DNA from: Sipunculus nudus
Lineage: Eukaryota > Annelida > Sipuncula > Golfingiida > Sipunculidae
NCBI GenBank assembly: GCA_026874595.1
Contig: CM049319.1
Location: 815,501-879,500 of the forward strand
Direction: 5' to 3'
Length of the DNA: 64,000 nt
Shown here: positions 1-12,466 of the stretch, in pieces
Numbering within the stretch: position 1 is the first letter of the stretch
Layout of the letters: each line of letters begins with the position of its first letter
Translations under genes and position numbers: made by a program
Notes under the pieces: model-generated
What the model saw: the letters and a program-made list of their open reading frames with translations, nothing else
The model's database searches: none
Told to the model about the DNA's origin: nothing

Positions 1-68
1 TACGGTGTTGAATATATTACTAAGGATACACAATTAAACACGCCAATACAGTCTGCACTGATATTGGG
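1..68. repeat. Partial unit at the left edge (last 7 bp of C, complete D)
   Basis: Bases 1-7 (TACGGTG) are the 3' end of a C-type monomer. Bases 8-68 are a complete D monomer ending GATATTGGG. The array therefore continues to the left of the window. The matching position one super-period to the right (from 7917) has the same sequence. Confidence 0.93.
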
Positions 69-972
69 TTGAATATATTATTAAGGCCACACATTAAAAC
101 ACGCAACTACTGTCTACAATGCAATGATTTTGGATATATAACTAAGGTCACACAACAGAACACGTCACTACGGTCTATCGAAGACGACACAACAAAACAC
201 GCCTCTACAGTCTTAACTGTTATGATGTTGGATATATTATTAAGGCCACACATTGAAACACGCCAATACAGTCTGCACTGTTACGGTGTTGAATATATTA
301 CTAAGGATACACAATTAAACACGCCAATACAGTCTGCACTGATATTGGGTTGAATATATTATTAAGGCCACACATTAAAACACGCAACTACTGTCTACAA
401 TGTAATGGTTTTGGATATATAACTAAGGTCACACAACAGAACACGTCACTACGGTCTATCGAAGACGACACAACAAAACACGCCTCTACAGTCTTAACTG
501 TTATGATGTTGGATATATTATTAAGGCCACACATTGAAACACGCCAATACAGTCTGCACTGATATGGGGTTAAATATATTACTAAGGCCACACATTAAAA
601 CACGCCAATACAGTCTGCACTGTTACGGTGTTGAATATATTACTAAGGATACACAATTAAACACGCCAATACAGTCTGCACTGATATTGGGTTGAATATA
701 TTATTAAGGCCACACATTAAAACACGCAACTACTTTCTACAATGTAATGATTTTGAATATATAACTAAGGTCACACAACAGAACACGTCACTACGGTCTA
801 TCGAAGACGACACAACAAAACACGCCTCTACAGTCTTAACTGTTATGATGTTGGATATATTATTAAGGCCACACATTGAAACACGCCAATACAGTCTGCA
901 CTGTTACGGTGTTGAATATATTACTAAGGATACACAATTAAACACGCCAATACAGTCTGCACTGATATTGGG

Positions 973-2279
973 TTGAATATATTATTAAGGCCACACATTA
1001 AAACACGCAACTACTGTCTACAATGTAATGATTTTGGATATATAACTAAGGTCACACAACAGAACACGTCACTACGGTCTATCGAAGACGACACAACAAA
1101 ACACGCCTCTACAGTCTTAACTGTTATGATGTTGGATATATTATTAAGGCCACACATTGAAACACGCCAATACAGTCTGCACTGATATGGGGTTAAATAT
1201 ATTACTAAGGCCACACATTAAAACACGCCAATACAGTCTGCACTGTTACGGTGTTGAATATATTACTAAGGACACACAATTAAACACGCCAATACAGTCT
1301 GCACTGTTATTGGGTTGAATATATTATTAAGGCCACACATTAAAACACGCAACTACTGTCTACAATGTAATGATTTTGGATATATAACTAAGGTCACACA
1401 ACAGAACACGTCACTACGGTCTATCGAAGACGACACAACAAAACACGCCTCTACAGTCATAACTGTTATGATGTTGGATATATTATTAAGGCCACACATT
1501 GAAACACGCCAATACAGTCTGCACTGTTACGGTGTTGAATATATTACTAAGGATACACAATTAAACACGCCAATACAGTCTGCACTGATATTGGGTTGAA
1601 TATATTATTAAGGCCACACATTAAAACACGCAACTACTGTCTACAATGTAATGATTTTGGATATATAACTAAGGTCACACAACAGAACACGTCACTACGG
1701 TCTATCGAAGACGACACAACAAAACACGCCTCTACAGTCTTAACTGTTATGATGTTGGATATATTATTAAGGCCACACATTGAAACACGCCAATACAGTC
1801 TGCACTGATATGGGGTTAAATATATTACTAAGGCCACACATTGAAACACGCCAATACAGTCTGCACTGTTACGGTGTTGAATATATTACTAAGGATACAC
1901 AATTAAACACGCCAATACAGTCTGCACTGATATTGGGTTGAATATATTATTAAGGCCACACATTAAAACACGCAACTACTGTCTACAATGTAATGATTTT
2001 GGATATATAACTAAGGTCACACAACAGAACACGTCACTACGGTCTATCGAAGACGACACAACAAAACACGCCTCTACAGTCTTAACTGTTATGATGTTGG
2101 ATATATTATTAAGGCCACACATTGAAACACGCCAATACAGTCTGCACTGATATGGGGTTAAATATATTACTAAGGCCACACATTAAAACACGCCAATACA
2201 GTCTGCACTGTTACGGTGTTGAATATATTACTAAGGATACACAATTAAACACGCCAATACAGTCTGCACTGATATTGGG
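973..2279. repeat. Marker cassette L-S-L-L (1,307 bp), copy 1
   Basis: The cassette consists of L at 973, whose D has AAGGACACAC and ends GTTATTGGG, then S at 1315 with GTCATAACTG in B, then L at 1596 whose E has CACATTGAAACACG, then L at 1938. The same linked variants recur at 8889, 16707 and 24730. In this copy the S unit lacks the CACAACGG change in B that is present in copies 3 and 4. Confidence 0.88.
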
Positions 2280-5200
2280 TTGAATATATTATTAAGGCCA
2301 CACATTAAAACACGCAACTACTTTCTACAATGTAATGATTTTGAATATATAACTAAGGTCACACAACAGAACACGTCACTACGGTCTATCGAAGACGACA
2401 CAACAAAACACGCCTCTACAGTCTTAACTGTTATGATGTTGGATATATTATTAAGGCCACACATTGAAACACGCCAATACAGTCTGCACTGTTACGGTGT
2501 TGAATATATTACTAAGGATACACAATTAAACACGCCAATACAGTCTGCACTGATATTGGGTTGAATATATTATTAAGGCCACACATTAAAACACGCAACT
2601 ACTGTCTACAATGTAATGATTTTGGATATATAACTAAGGTCACACAACAGAACACGTCACTACGGTCTATCGAAGACGACACAACAAAACACGCCTCTAC
2701 AGTCTTAACTGTTATGATGTTGGATATATTATTAAGGCCACACATTGAAACACGCCAATACAGTCTGCACTGATATGGGGTTAAATATATTACTAAGGCC
2801 ACACATTAAAACACGCCAATACAGTCTGCACTGTTACGGTGTTGAATATATTACTAAGGACACACAATTAAACACGCCAATACAGTCTGCACTGTTATTG
2901 GGTTGAATATATTATTAAGGCCACACATTAAAACACGCAACTACTGTCTACAATGTAATGATTTTGGATATATAACTAAGGTCACACAACAGAACACGTC
3001 ACAACGGTCCATCGAAGACGACAAAACAAAACACGCCTCTACAGTCATAACTGTTATGATGTTGGATATATTATTAAGGCCACACATTGAAACACGCCAA
3101 TACAGTCTGCACTGTTACGGTGTTGAATATATTACTAAGGATACACAATTAAACACGCCAATACAGTCTGCACTGATATTGGGTTGAATATATTATTAAG
3201 GCCACACATTAAAACACGCAACTACTGTCTACAATGTAATGATTTTGGATATATAACTAAGGTCACACAACAGAACACGTCACTACGGTCTATCGAAGAC
3301 GACACAACAAAACACGCCTCTACAGTCTTAACTGTTATGATGTTGGATATATTATTAAGGCCACACATTGAAACACGCCAATACAGTCTGCACTGTTACG
3401 GTGTTGAATATATTACTAAGGATACACAATTAAACACGCCAATACAGTCTGCACTGATATTGGGTTGAATATATTATTAAGGCCACACATTAAAACACGC
3501 AACTACTGTCTACAATGTAATGATTTTGGATATATAACTAAGGTCACACAACAGAACACGTCACTACGGTCTATCGAAGACGACACAACAAAACACGCCT
3601 CTACAGTCTTAACTGTTATGATGTTGGATATATTATTAAGGCCACACATTGAAACACGCCAATACAGTCTGCACTGTTACGGTGTTGAATATATTACTAA
3701 GGATACACAATTAAACACGCCAATACAGTCTGCACTGATATTGGGTTGAATATATTATTAAGGCCACACATTAAAACACGCAACTACTGTCTACAATGTA
3801 ATGATTTTGGATATATAACTAAGGTCACACAACAGAACACGTCACTACGGTCTATCGAAGACGACACAACAAAACACGCCTCTACAGTCTTAACTGTTAT
3901 GATGTTGGATATATTATTAAGGCCACACATTGAAACACGCCAATACAGTCTGCACTGATATGGGGTTAAATATATTACTAAGGCCACACATTAAAACACG
4001 CCAATACAGTCTGCACTGTTACGGTGTTGAATATATTACTAAGGACACACAATTAAACACGCCAATACAGTCTGCACTGTTATTGGGTTGAATATATTAT
4101 TAAGGCCACACATTAAAACACGCAACTACTGTCTACAATGTAATGATTTTGGATATATAACTAAGGTCACACAACAGAACACGTCACAACGGTCTATCGA
4201 AGACGACACAACAAAACACGCCTCTACAGTCATAACTGTTATGATGTTGGATATATTATCAAGGCCACACATTGAAACACGCCAATACAGTCTGCACTGT
4301 TACGGTGTTGAATATATTACTAAGGATACACAATTAAACACGCCAATACAGTCTGCACTGATATTGGGTTGAATATATTATTAAGGCCACACATTAAAAC
4401 ACGCAACTACTGTGTACAATGTAATGATTTTGGATATATAACTAAGGTCACACAACAGAACACGTCACTACGGTCTATCGAAGACGACACAACAAAACAC
4501 GCCTCTACAGTCTTAACTGTTATGATGTTGGATATATTATTAAGGCCACAAATTGAAACACGCCAATACAGTCTGCACTGTTACGGTGTTGAATATATTA
4601 CTTAGGATACACAATTAAACACGCCAATACAGTCTGCACTGATATTGGGTTGAATATATTATTAAGGCCACACATTAAAACACGCAACTACTGTCTACAA
4701 TGTAATGATTTTGGATATATAACTAAGGTCACACAACAGAACACGTCACTACGGTCTATCGAAGACGACACAACAAAACACGCCTCTACAGTCTTAACTG
4801 TTATGATGTTGGATATATTATTAAGGCCACACATTGAAACACGCCAATACAGTCTGCACTGATATGGGGTTAAACATATTACTAAGGCCACACATTAAAA
4901 CACGCCAATACAGTCTGCACTGTTACAGTGTTGAATATATTACTAAGGATACACAATTAAACACGCCAATACAGTCTGCACTGATATTGGGTTGAATATA
5001 TTATTAAGGCCACACATGAAAACACGCAACTACTGTCTACAATGTAATGATTTTGGATATATAACTAAGGTCACACAACAGAACACGTCACTACGGTCTA
5101 TCGAAGACGACACAACAAAACACTCCTCTACAGTCTTAACTGTTATGATGTTGGATATATTATTAAGGCCACACATTGAAACACGCCAATACAGTCTGCA

Positions 5201-6237
5201 CTGTTACGGTGTTGAATATATTACTAAGGATACACAATTAAACACGCCAATACAGTCTGCACTGATATTGGGTTGAATATATTATTAAGGCCACACATTA
5301 AAACACGCAACTACTGTCTACAATGTAATGATTTTGGATATATAACTAAGGTCACACAACAGAACACGTCACTACGGTCTATCGAAGACGACACAACAAA
5401 ACACGCCTCTACAGTCTTAACTGTTATGATGTTGGATATATTATTAAGGCCACACATTGAAACACGCCAATACAGTCTGCACTGATATGGGGTTAAATAT
5501 ATTACTAAGGCCACACATTAAAACACGCCAATACAGTCTGCACTGTTACGGTGTTGAATATATTACTAAGGATACACAATTAAACACGCCAATACGGTCT
5601 GCACTGATATTGGGTTGAATATATTATTAAGGCCACACATTAAAACAGGCAACTACTGTCTACAATGTAATGATTTTGGATATATAACTAAGGTCACACA
5701 ACAGAACACGTCACTACGGTCTATCGAAGACGACACAACAAAACACGCCTCTACAGTCTTAACTGTTATGATGTTGGATATATTATTAAGGCCACACATT
5801 GAAACACGCCAATACAGTCTGCACTGATATGGGGTTAAATATATTACTAAGGCCACACATTAAAACACGCCAATACAGTCTGCACTGTTACGGTGTTGAA
5901 TATATTACTAAGGATACACAATTAAACGCGCCAATACAGTCTGCACTGATATTGGGTTGAATATATTATTAAGGCCACACATTAAAACACGCAACTACTG
6001 TCTACAATGTAATGATTTTGGATATATAACTAAGGTCACACAACAGAACACGTCACTACGGTCTATCGAAGACGACACAACAAAACACGCCTCTACAGTC
6101 TTAACTGTTATGATGTTGGATATATTATTAAGGCCACACATTGAAACACGCCAATACAGTCTGCACTGTTACGGTGTTGAATATATTACTAAGGATACAC
6201 AATTAAACACGCCAATACAGTCTGCACTGATATTGGG

Positions 6238-6518
6238 TTGAATATATTATTAAGGCCACACATTAAAACACGCAACTACTGTCTACAATGTAATGATTTT
6301 GGATATATAACTAAGGTCACACAACAGAACACGTCACTACGGTCTATCGAAGACGACACAACAAAACACGCCTCTACAGTCTTAACTGTTATGATGTTGG
6401 ATATATTATTAAGGCCACACATTGAAACACGCCAATACAGTCTGCACTGTTACGGTGTTGAATATATTACTAAGGATACACAATTAAACACGCCAATACA
6501 GTCTGCACTGATATTGGG
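6238..6518. repeat. Reference short unit S (A-B-C-D, 281 bp)
   Basis: This is a consensus-like example of the 96 S units. A is 6238-6298, B is 6299-6396, C is 6397-6457 and D is 6458-6518. A differs from the other monomers mainly in its 3' half (GCAACTACTGTCTACAATG in place of the usual core). C ends GTTACGGTG and D ends GATATTGGG. Consensus S has about 37% GC: A 30%, B 41%, C 41%, D 34%. One TCGA and one GAAGAC occur per unit, both in B, so TaqI or BbsI would cut once per unit. GGCC occurs in A, C and E but not in B or D. Confidence 0.95.
6299..6396. repeat. Monomer B (98 bp): apparent fusion of two monomers with 24 bp missing
   Basis: B is the only monomer that is not 61 bp long. Its first 55 bases (6299-6353) align with monomer positions 1-55, at about 74% identity to E over the first 50. 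Its last 43 bases (6354-6396) align with positions 19-61, about 79% identical to E. The end of the first monomer (6 bp) and the head of the second (18 bp) are absent, giving 122 - 24 = 98 bp. The junction lies in TCGAAGACGACACAAC. I saw this 98-bp form in every unit I read, so the deletion predates amplification of the array. A 37-bp internal duplication within one monomer is a less economical alternative, because the second part aligns cleanly to a monomer 3' end. Confidence 0.8.
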
Positions 6519-7916
6519 TTGAATATATTATTAAGGCCACACATTAAAACACGCAACTACTGTCTACAATGTAATGATTTTGGATATATAACTAAGGTCA
6601 CACAACAGAACACGTCACTACGGTCTATCGAAGACGACACAACAAAACACGCCTCTACAGTCTTAACTGTTATGATGTTGGATATATTATTAAGGCCACA
6701 CATTGAAACACGCCAATACAGTCTGCACTGTTACGGTGTTGAATATATTACTAAGGATACACAATTAAACACGCCAATACAGTCTGCACTGATATTGGGT
6801 TGAATATATTATTAAGGCCACACATTAAAACACGCAACTACTGTCTACAATGTAATGATTTTGGATATATAACTAAGGTCACACAACAGAACACGTCACT
6901 ACGGTATATCGAAGACGACACAACAAAACACGCCTCTACAGTCTTAACTGTTATGATGTTGGATATATTATTAAGGCCACACATTGAAACACGCCAATAC
7001 AGTCTGCACTGTTACGGTGTTGAATATATTACTAAGGATACACAATTAAACACGCCAATACAGTCTGCACTGATATTGGGTTGAATATATTATTAAGGCC
7101 ACACATTAAAACACGCAACTACTGTCTACAATGTAATGATTTTGGATATATAACTAAGGTCACACAACAGAACACGTCACTACGGTCTATCGAAGACGAC
7201 ACAACAAAACACGCCTCTACAGTCTTAACTGTTATGATGTTGGATATATTATTAAGGCCACACATTGAAACACGCCAATACAGTCTGCACTGATATGGGG
7301 TTAAATATATTACTAAGGCCACACATTAAAACACGCCAATACAGTCTGCACTGTTACGGTGTTGAATATATTACTAAGGATACACAATTAAACACGCCAA
7401 TACAGTCTGCACTGATATTGGGTTGAATATATTATTAAGGCCACACATTAAAACACGCAACTACTGTCTACAATGTAATGATTTTGGATATATAACTAAG
7501 GTCACACAACAGAACACGTCACTACGGTCTATCGAAGACGACACAACAAAACACGCCTCTACAGTCTTAACTGTTATGATGTTGGATATATTATTAAGGC
7601 CACACATTGAAACACGCCAATACAGTCTGCACTGTTACGGTGTTGAATATATTACTAAGGATACACAATTAAACACGCCAATACAGTCTGCACTGATATT
7701 GGGTTGAATATATTATTAAGGCCACACATTAAAACACGCAACTACTGTCTACAATGTAATGATTTTGGATATATAACTAAGGTCACACAACAGAACACGT
7801 CACTACGGTCTATCGAAGACGACACAACAAAACACGCCTCTACAGTCTTAACTGTTATGATGTTGGATATATTATTAAGGCCACACATTGAAACACGCCA
7901 ATACAGTCTGCACTGT

Positions 7917-10900
7917 TACGGTGTTGAATATATTACTAAGGATACACAATTAAACACGCCAATACAGTCTGCACTGATATTGGGTTGAATATATTATTAA
8001 GGCCACACATTAAAACACGCAACTACTGTCTACAATGCAATGATTTTGGATATATAACTAAGGTCACACAACAGAACACGTCACTACGGTCTATCGAAGA
8101 CGACACAACAAAACACGCCTCTACAGTCTTAACTGTTATGATGTTGGATATATTATTAAGGCCACACATTGAAACACGCCAATACAGTCTGCACTGTTAC
8201 GGTGTTGAATATATTACTAAGGATACACAATTAAACACGCCAATACAGTCTGCACTGATATTGGGTTGAATATATTATTAAGGCCACACATTAAAACACG
8301 CAACTACTGTCTACAATGTAATGGTTTTGGATATATAACTAAGGTCACACAACAGAACACGTCACTACGGTCTATCGAAGACGACACAACAAAACACGCC
8401 TCTACAGTCTTAACTGTTATGATGTTGGATATATTATTAAGGCCACACATTGAAACACGCCAATACAGTCTGCACTGATATGGGGTTAAATATATTACTA
8501 AGGCCACACATTAAAACACGCCAATACAGTCTGCACTGTTACGGTGTTGAATATATTACTAAGGATACACAATTAAACACGCCAATACAGTCTGCACTGA
8601 TATTGGGTTGAATATATTATTAAGGCCACACATTAAAACACGCAACTACTTTCTACAATGTAATGATTTTGAATATATAACTAAGGTCACACAACAGAAC
8701 ACGTCACTACGGTCTATCGAAGACGACACAACAAAACACGCCTCTACAGTCTTAACTGTTATGATGTTGGATATATTATTAAGGCCACACATTGAAACAC
8801 GCCAATACAGTCTGCACTGTTACGGTGTTGAATATATTACTAAGGATACACAATTAAACACGCCAATACAGTCTGCACTGATATTGGGTTGAATATATTA
8901 TTAAGGCCACACATTAAAACACGCAACTACTGTCTACAATGTAATGATTTTGGATATATAACTAAGGTCACACAACAGAACACGTCACTACGGTCTATCG
9001 AAGACGACACAACAAAACACGCCTCTACAGTCTTAACTGTTATGATGTTGGATATATTATTAAGGCCACACATTGAAACACGCCAATACAGTCTGCACTG
9101 ATATGGGGTTAAATATATTACTAAGGCCACACATTAAAACACGCCAATACAGTCTGCACTGTTACGGTGTTGAATATATTACTAAGGACACACAATTAAA
9201 CACGCCAATACAGTCTGCACTGTTATTGGGTTGAATATATTATTAAGGCCACACATTAAAACACGCAACTACTGTCTACAATGTAATGATTTTGGATATA
9301 TAACTAAGGTCACACAACAGAACACGTCACTACGGTCTATCGAAGACGACACAACAAAACACGCCTCTACAGTCATAACTGTTATGATGTTGGATATATT
9401 ATTAAGGCCACACATTGAAACACGCCAATACAGTCTGCACTGTTACGGTGTTGAATATATTACTAAGGATACACAATTAAACACGCCAATACAGTCTGCA
9501 CTGATATTGGGTTGAATATATTATTAAGGCCACACATTAAAACACGCAACTACTGTCTACAATGTAATGATTTTGGATATATAACTAAGGTCACACAACA
9601 GAACACGTCACTACGGTCTATCGAAGACGACACAACAAAACACGCCTCTACAGTCTTAACTGTTATGATGTTGGATATATTATTAAGGCCACACATTGAA
9701 ACACGCCAATACAGTCTGCACTGATATGGGGTTAAATATATTACTAAGGCCACACATTGAAACACGCCAATACAGTCTGCACTGTTACGGTGTTGAATAT
9801 ATTACTAAGGATACACAATTAAACACGCCAATACAGTCTGCACTGATATTGGGTTGAATATATTATTAAGGCCACACATTAAAACACGCAACTACTGTCT
9901 ACAATGTAATGATTTTGGATATATAACTAAGGTCACACAACAGAACACGTCACTACGGTCTATCGAAGACGACACAACAAAACACGCCTCTACAGTCTTA
10001 ACTGTTATGATGTTGGATATATTATTAAGGCCACACATTGAAACACGCCAATACAGTCTGCACTGATATGGGGTTAAATATATTACTAAGGCCACACATT
10101 AAAACACGCCAATACAGTCTGCACTGTTACGGTGTTGAATATATTACTAAGGATACACAATTAAACACGCCAATACAGTCTGCACTGATATTGGGTTGAA
10201 TATATTATTAAGGCCACACATTAAAACACGCAACTACTTTCTACAATGTAATGATTTTGAATATATAACTAAGGTCACACAACAGAACACGTCACTACGG
10301 TCTATCGAAGACGACACAACAAAACACGCCTCTACAGTCTTAACTGTTATGATGTTGGATATATTATTAAGGCCACACATTGAAACACGCCAATACAGTC
10401 TGCACTGTTACGGTGTTGAATATATTACTAAGGATACACAATTAAACACGCCAATACAGTCTGCACTGATATTGGGTTGAATATATTATTAAGGCCACAC
10501 ATTAAAACACGCAACTACTGTCTACAATGTAATGATTTTGGATATATAACTAAGGTCACACAACAGAACACGTCACTACGGTCTATCGAAGACGACACAA
10601 CAAAACACGCCTCTACAGTCTTAACTGTTATGATGTTGGATATATTATTAAGGCCACACATTGAAACACGCCAATACAGTCTGCACTGATATGGGGTTAA
10701 ATATATTACTAAGGCCACACATTAAAACACGCCAATACAGTCTGCACTGTTACGGTGTTGAATATATTACTAAGGACACACAATTAAACACGCCAATACA
10801 GTCTGCACTGTTATTGGGTTGAATATATTATTAAGGCCACACATTAAAACACGCAACTACTGTCTACAATGTAATGATTTTGGATATATAACTAAGGTCA

Positions 10901-12466
10901 CACAACAGAACACGTCACAACGGTCTATCGAAGACGACAAAACAAAACACGCCTCTACAGTCATAACTGTTATGATGTTGGATATATTATTAAGGCCACA
11001 CATTGAAACACGCCAATACAGTCTGCACTGTTACGGTGTTGAATATATTACTAAGGATACACAATTAAACACGCCAATACAGTCTGCACTGATATTGGGT
11101 TGAATATATTATTAAGGCCACACATTAAAACACGCAACTACTGTCTACAATGTAATGATTTTGGATATATAACTAAGGTCACACAACAGAACACGTCACT
11201 ACGGTCTATCGAAGACGACACAACAAAACACGCCTCTACAGTCTTAACTGTTATGATGTTGGATATATTATTAAGGCCACACATTGAAACACGCCAATAC
11301 AGTCTGCACTGTTACGGTGTTGAATATATTACTAAGGATACACAATTAAACACGCCAATACAGTCTGCACTGATATTGGGTTGAATATATTATTAAGGCC
11401 ACACATTAAAACACGCAACTACTGTCTACAATGTAATGATTTTGGATATATAACTAAGGTCACACAACAGAACACGTCACTACGGTCTATCGAAGACGAC
11501 ACAACAAAACACGCCTCTACAGTCTTAACTGTTATGATGTTGGATATATTATTAAGGCCACACATTGAAACACGCCAATACAGTCTGCACTGTTACGGTG
11601 TTGAATATATTACTAAGGATACACAATTAAACACGCCAATACAGTCTGCACTGATATTGGGTTGAATATATTATTAAGGCCACACATTAAAACACGCAAC
11701 TACTGTCTACAATGTAATGATTTTGGATATATAACTAAGGTCACACAACAGAACACGTCACTACGGTCTATCGAAGACGACACAACAAAACACGCCTCTA
11801 CAGTCTTAACTGTTATGATGTTGGATATATTATTAAGGCCACACATTGAAACACGCCAATACAGTCTGCACTGATATGGGGTTAAATATATTACTAAGGC
11901 CACACATTAAAACACGCCAATACAGTCTGCACTGTTACGGTGTTGAATATATTACTAAGGACACACAATTAAACACGCCAATACAGTCTGCACTGTTATT
12001 GGGTTGAATATATTATTAAGGCCACACATTAAAACACGCAACTACTGTCTACAATGTAATGATTTTGGATATATAACTAAGGTCACACAACAGAACACGT
12101 CACAACGGTCTATCGAAGACGACACAACAAAACACGCCTCTACAGTCATAACTGTTATGATGTTGGATATATTATCAAGGCCACACATTGAAACACGCCA
12201 ATACAGTCTGCACTGTTACGGTGTTGAATATATTACTAAGGATACACAATTAAACACGCCAATACAGTCTGCACTGATATTGGGTTGAATATATTATTAA
12301 GGCCACACATTAAAACACGCAACTACTGTGTACAATGTAATGATTTTGGATATATAACTAAGGTCACACAACAGAACACGTCACTACGGTCTATCGAAGA
12401 CGACACAACAAAACACGCCTCTACAGTCTTAACTGTTATGATGTTGGATATATTATTAAGGCCACA
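7917..12466. repeat. Region I super-repeat, copy 2
   Basis: This is the counterpart of 1-4550. Unit starts at 7985 S, 8266 L, 8608 S, 8889 L, 9231 S, 9512 L, 9854 L, 10196 S, 10477 L, 10819 S, 11100 S, 11381 S, 11662 L, 12004 S and 12285 L are each exactly 7,916 bp downstream of copy 1. The last unit (12285) shares the TGTGTACAA variant with 4369 but turns into an L unit with new changes (GATACACG, AATATAGTC) after about 12,466. That places the edge of the duplicated or converted block inside one monomer. Confidence 0.9.
8889..10195. repeat. Marker cassette L-S-L-L (1,307 bp), copy 2
   Basis: Units are at 8889, 9231, 9512 and 9854, with the same linked variants as copy 1 and exactly 7,916 bp downstream. 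It lies inside the second region I super-repeat. Confidence 0.88.

Larger units (their letters stand above)
1..4550. repeat. Region I super-repeat, copy 1 (offset 7,916 bp to copy 2)
   Basis: The unit order from 69 is S L S L S L L S L S S S L S S, with starts at 69, 350, 692, 973, 1315, 1596, 1938, 2280, 2561, 2903, 3184, 3465, 3746, 4088 and 4369. Diagnostic variants are matched by units 7,916 bp downstream: CAATGCAATG in the 69 unit, AATGGTTTTGG in the 350 unit, ACTTTCTAC with TTTTGAATAT in the 692 and 2280 units, TTATCAAGG in the 4088 unit and TGTGTACAA in the 4369 unit. The one difference I found inside the block is C at 3010 against T at 10926. Agreement ends at 4551, inside the C monomer of the 4369 unit. 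Confidence 0.9.
4551..7916. repeat. Region I units between the two super-repeat copies
   Basis: After the rest of the 4369 unit, starts are at 4650 L, 4992 S, 5273 L, 5615 L, 5957 S, 6238 S, 6519 S, 6800 S, 7081 L, 7423 S and 7704 S. The D monomer of the 4369 unit reads TTACTTAGG, a private change. Other private changes are CACATGAAAAC in the 4992 unit, AAACAGGCAAC in the 5615 unit and GGTATATCG in the 6800 unit. I did not find this exact variant series elsewhere in the window. There is nothing other than satellite here. Confidence 0.88.

Noticed and set aside
168-183. A CENP-B-box-like match on the minus strand in each B monomer (TTCGATAGACCGTAG against the TTCGNNNNANNCGGG core).
   Set aside because: Only 6 of 9 core bases match and three of the four in CGGG are wrong. 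Several 6-of-9 matches are expected by chance in a 281-bp unit on two strands, so this is not evidence for CENP-B binding.
69-353. A 94-codon reading frame spans each S unit (70 codons in L units) and recurs about 200 times, with the next frame overlapping its stop as TTGA.
   Set aside because: The frames start with TTG. They shift with each unit because 281 is not a multiple of three, no ribosome binding site or promoter precedes them, and L units stop at the TGA in GCACTGATATGG. Variants between units change amino acids freely (for example CAATGATTTT to CAATGGTTTT in the 350 unit). They are by-products of a stop-poor repeat.
388-591. Opposite-strand frames of 67-71 codons over B and C' in most L units.
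   Set aside because: They are shadows of the same repeat on the other strand. They depend on the C'/E junction only, are broken by single changes (for example near 62,076), and have no gene context.
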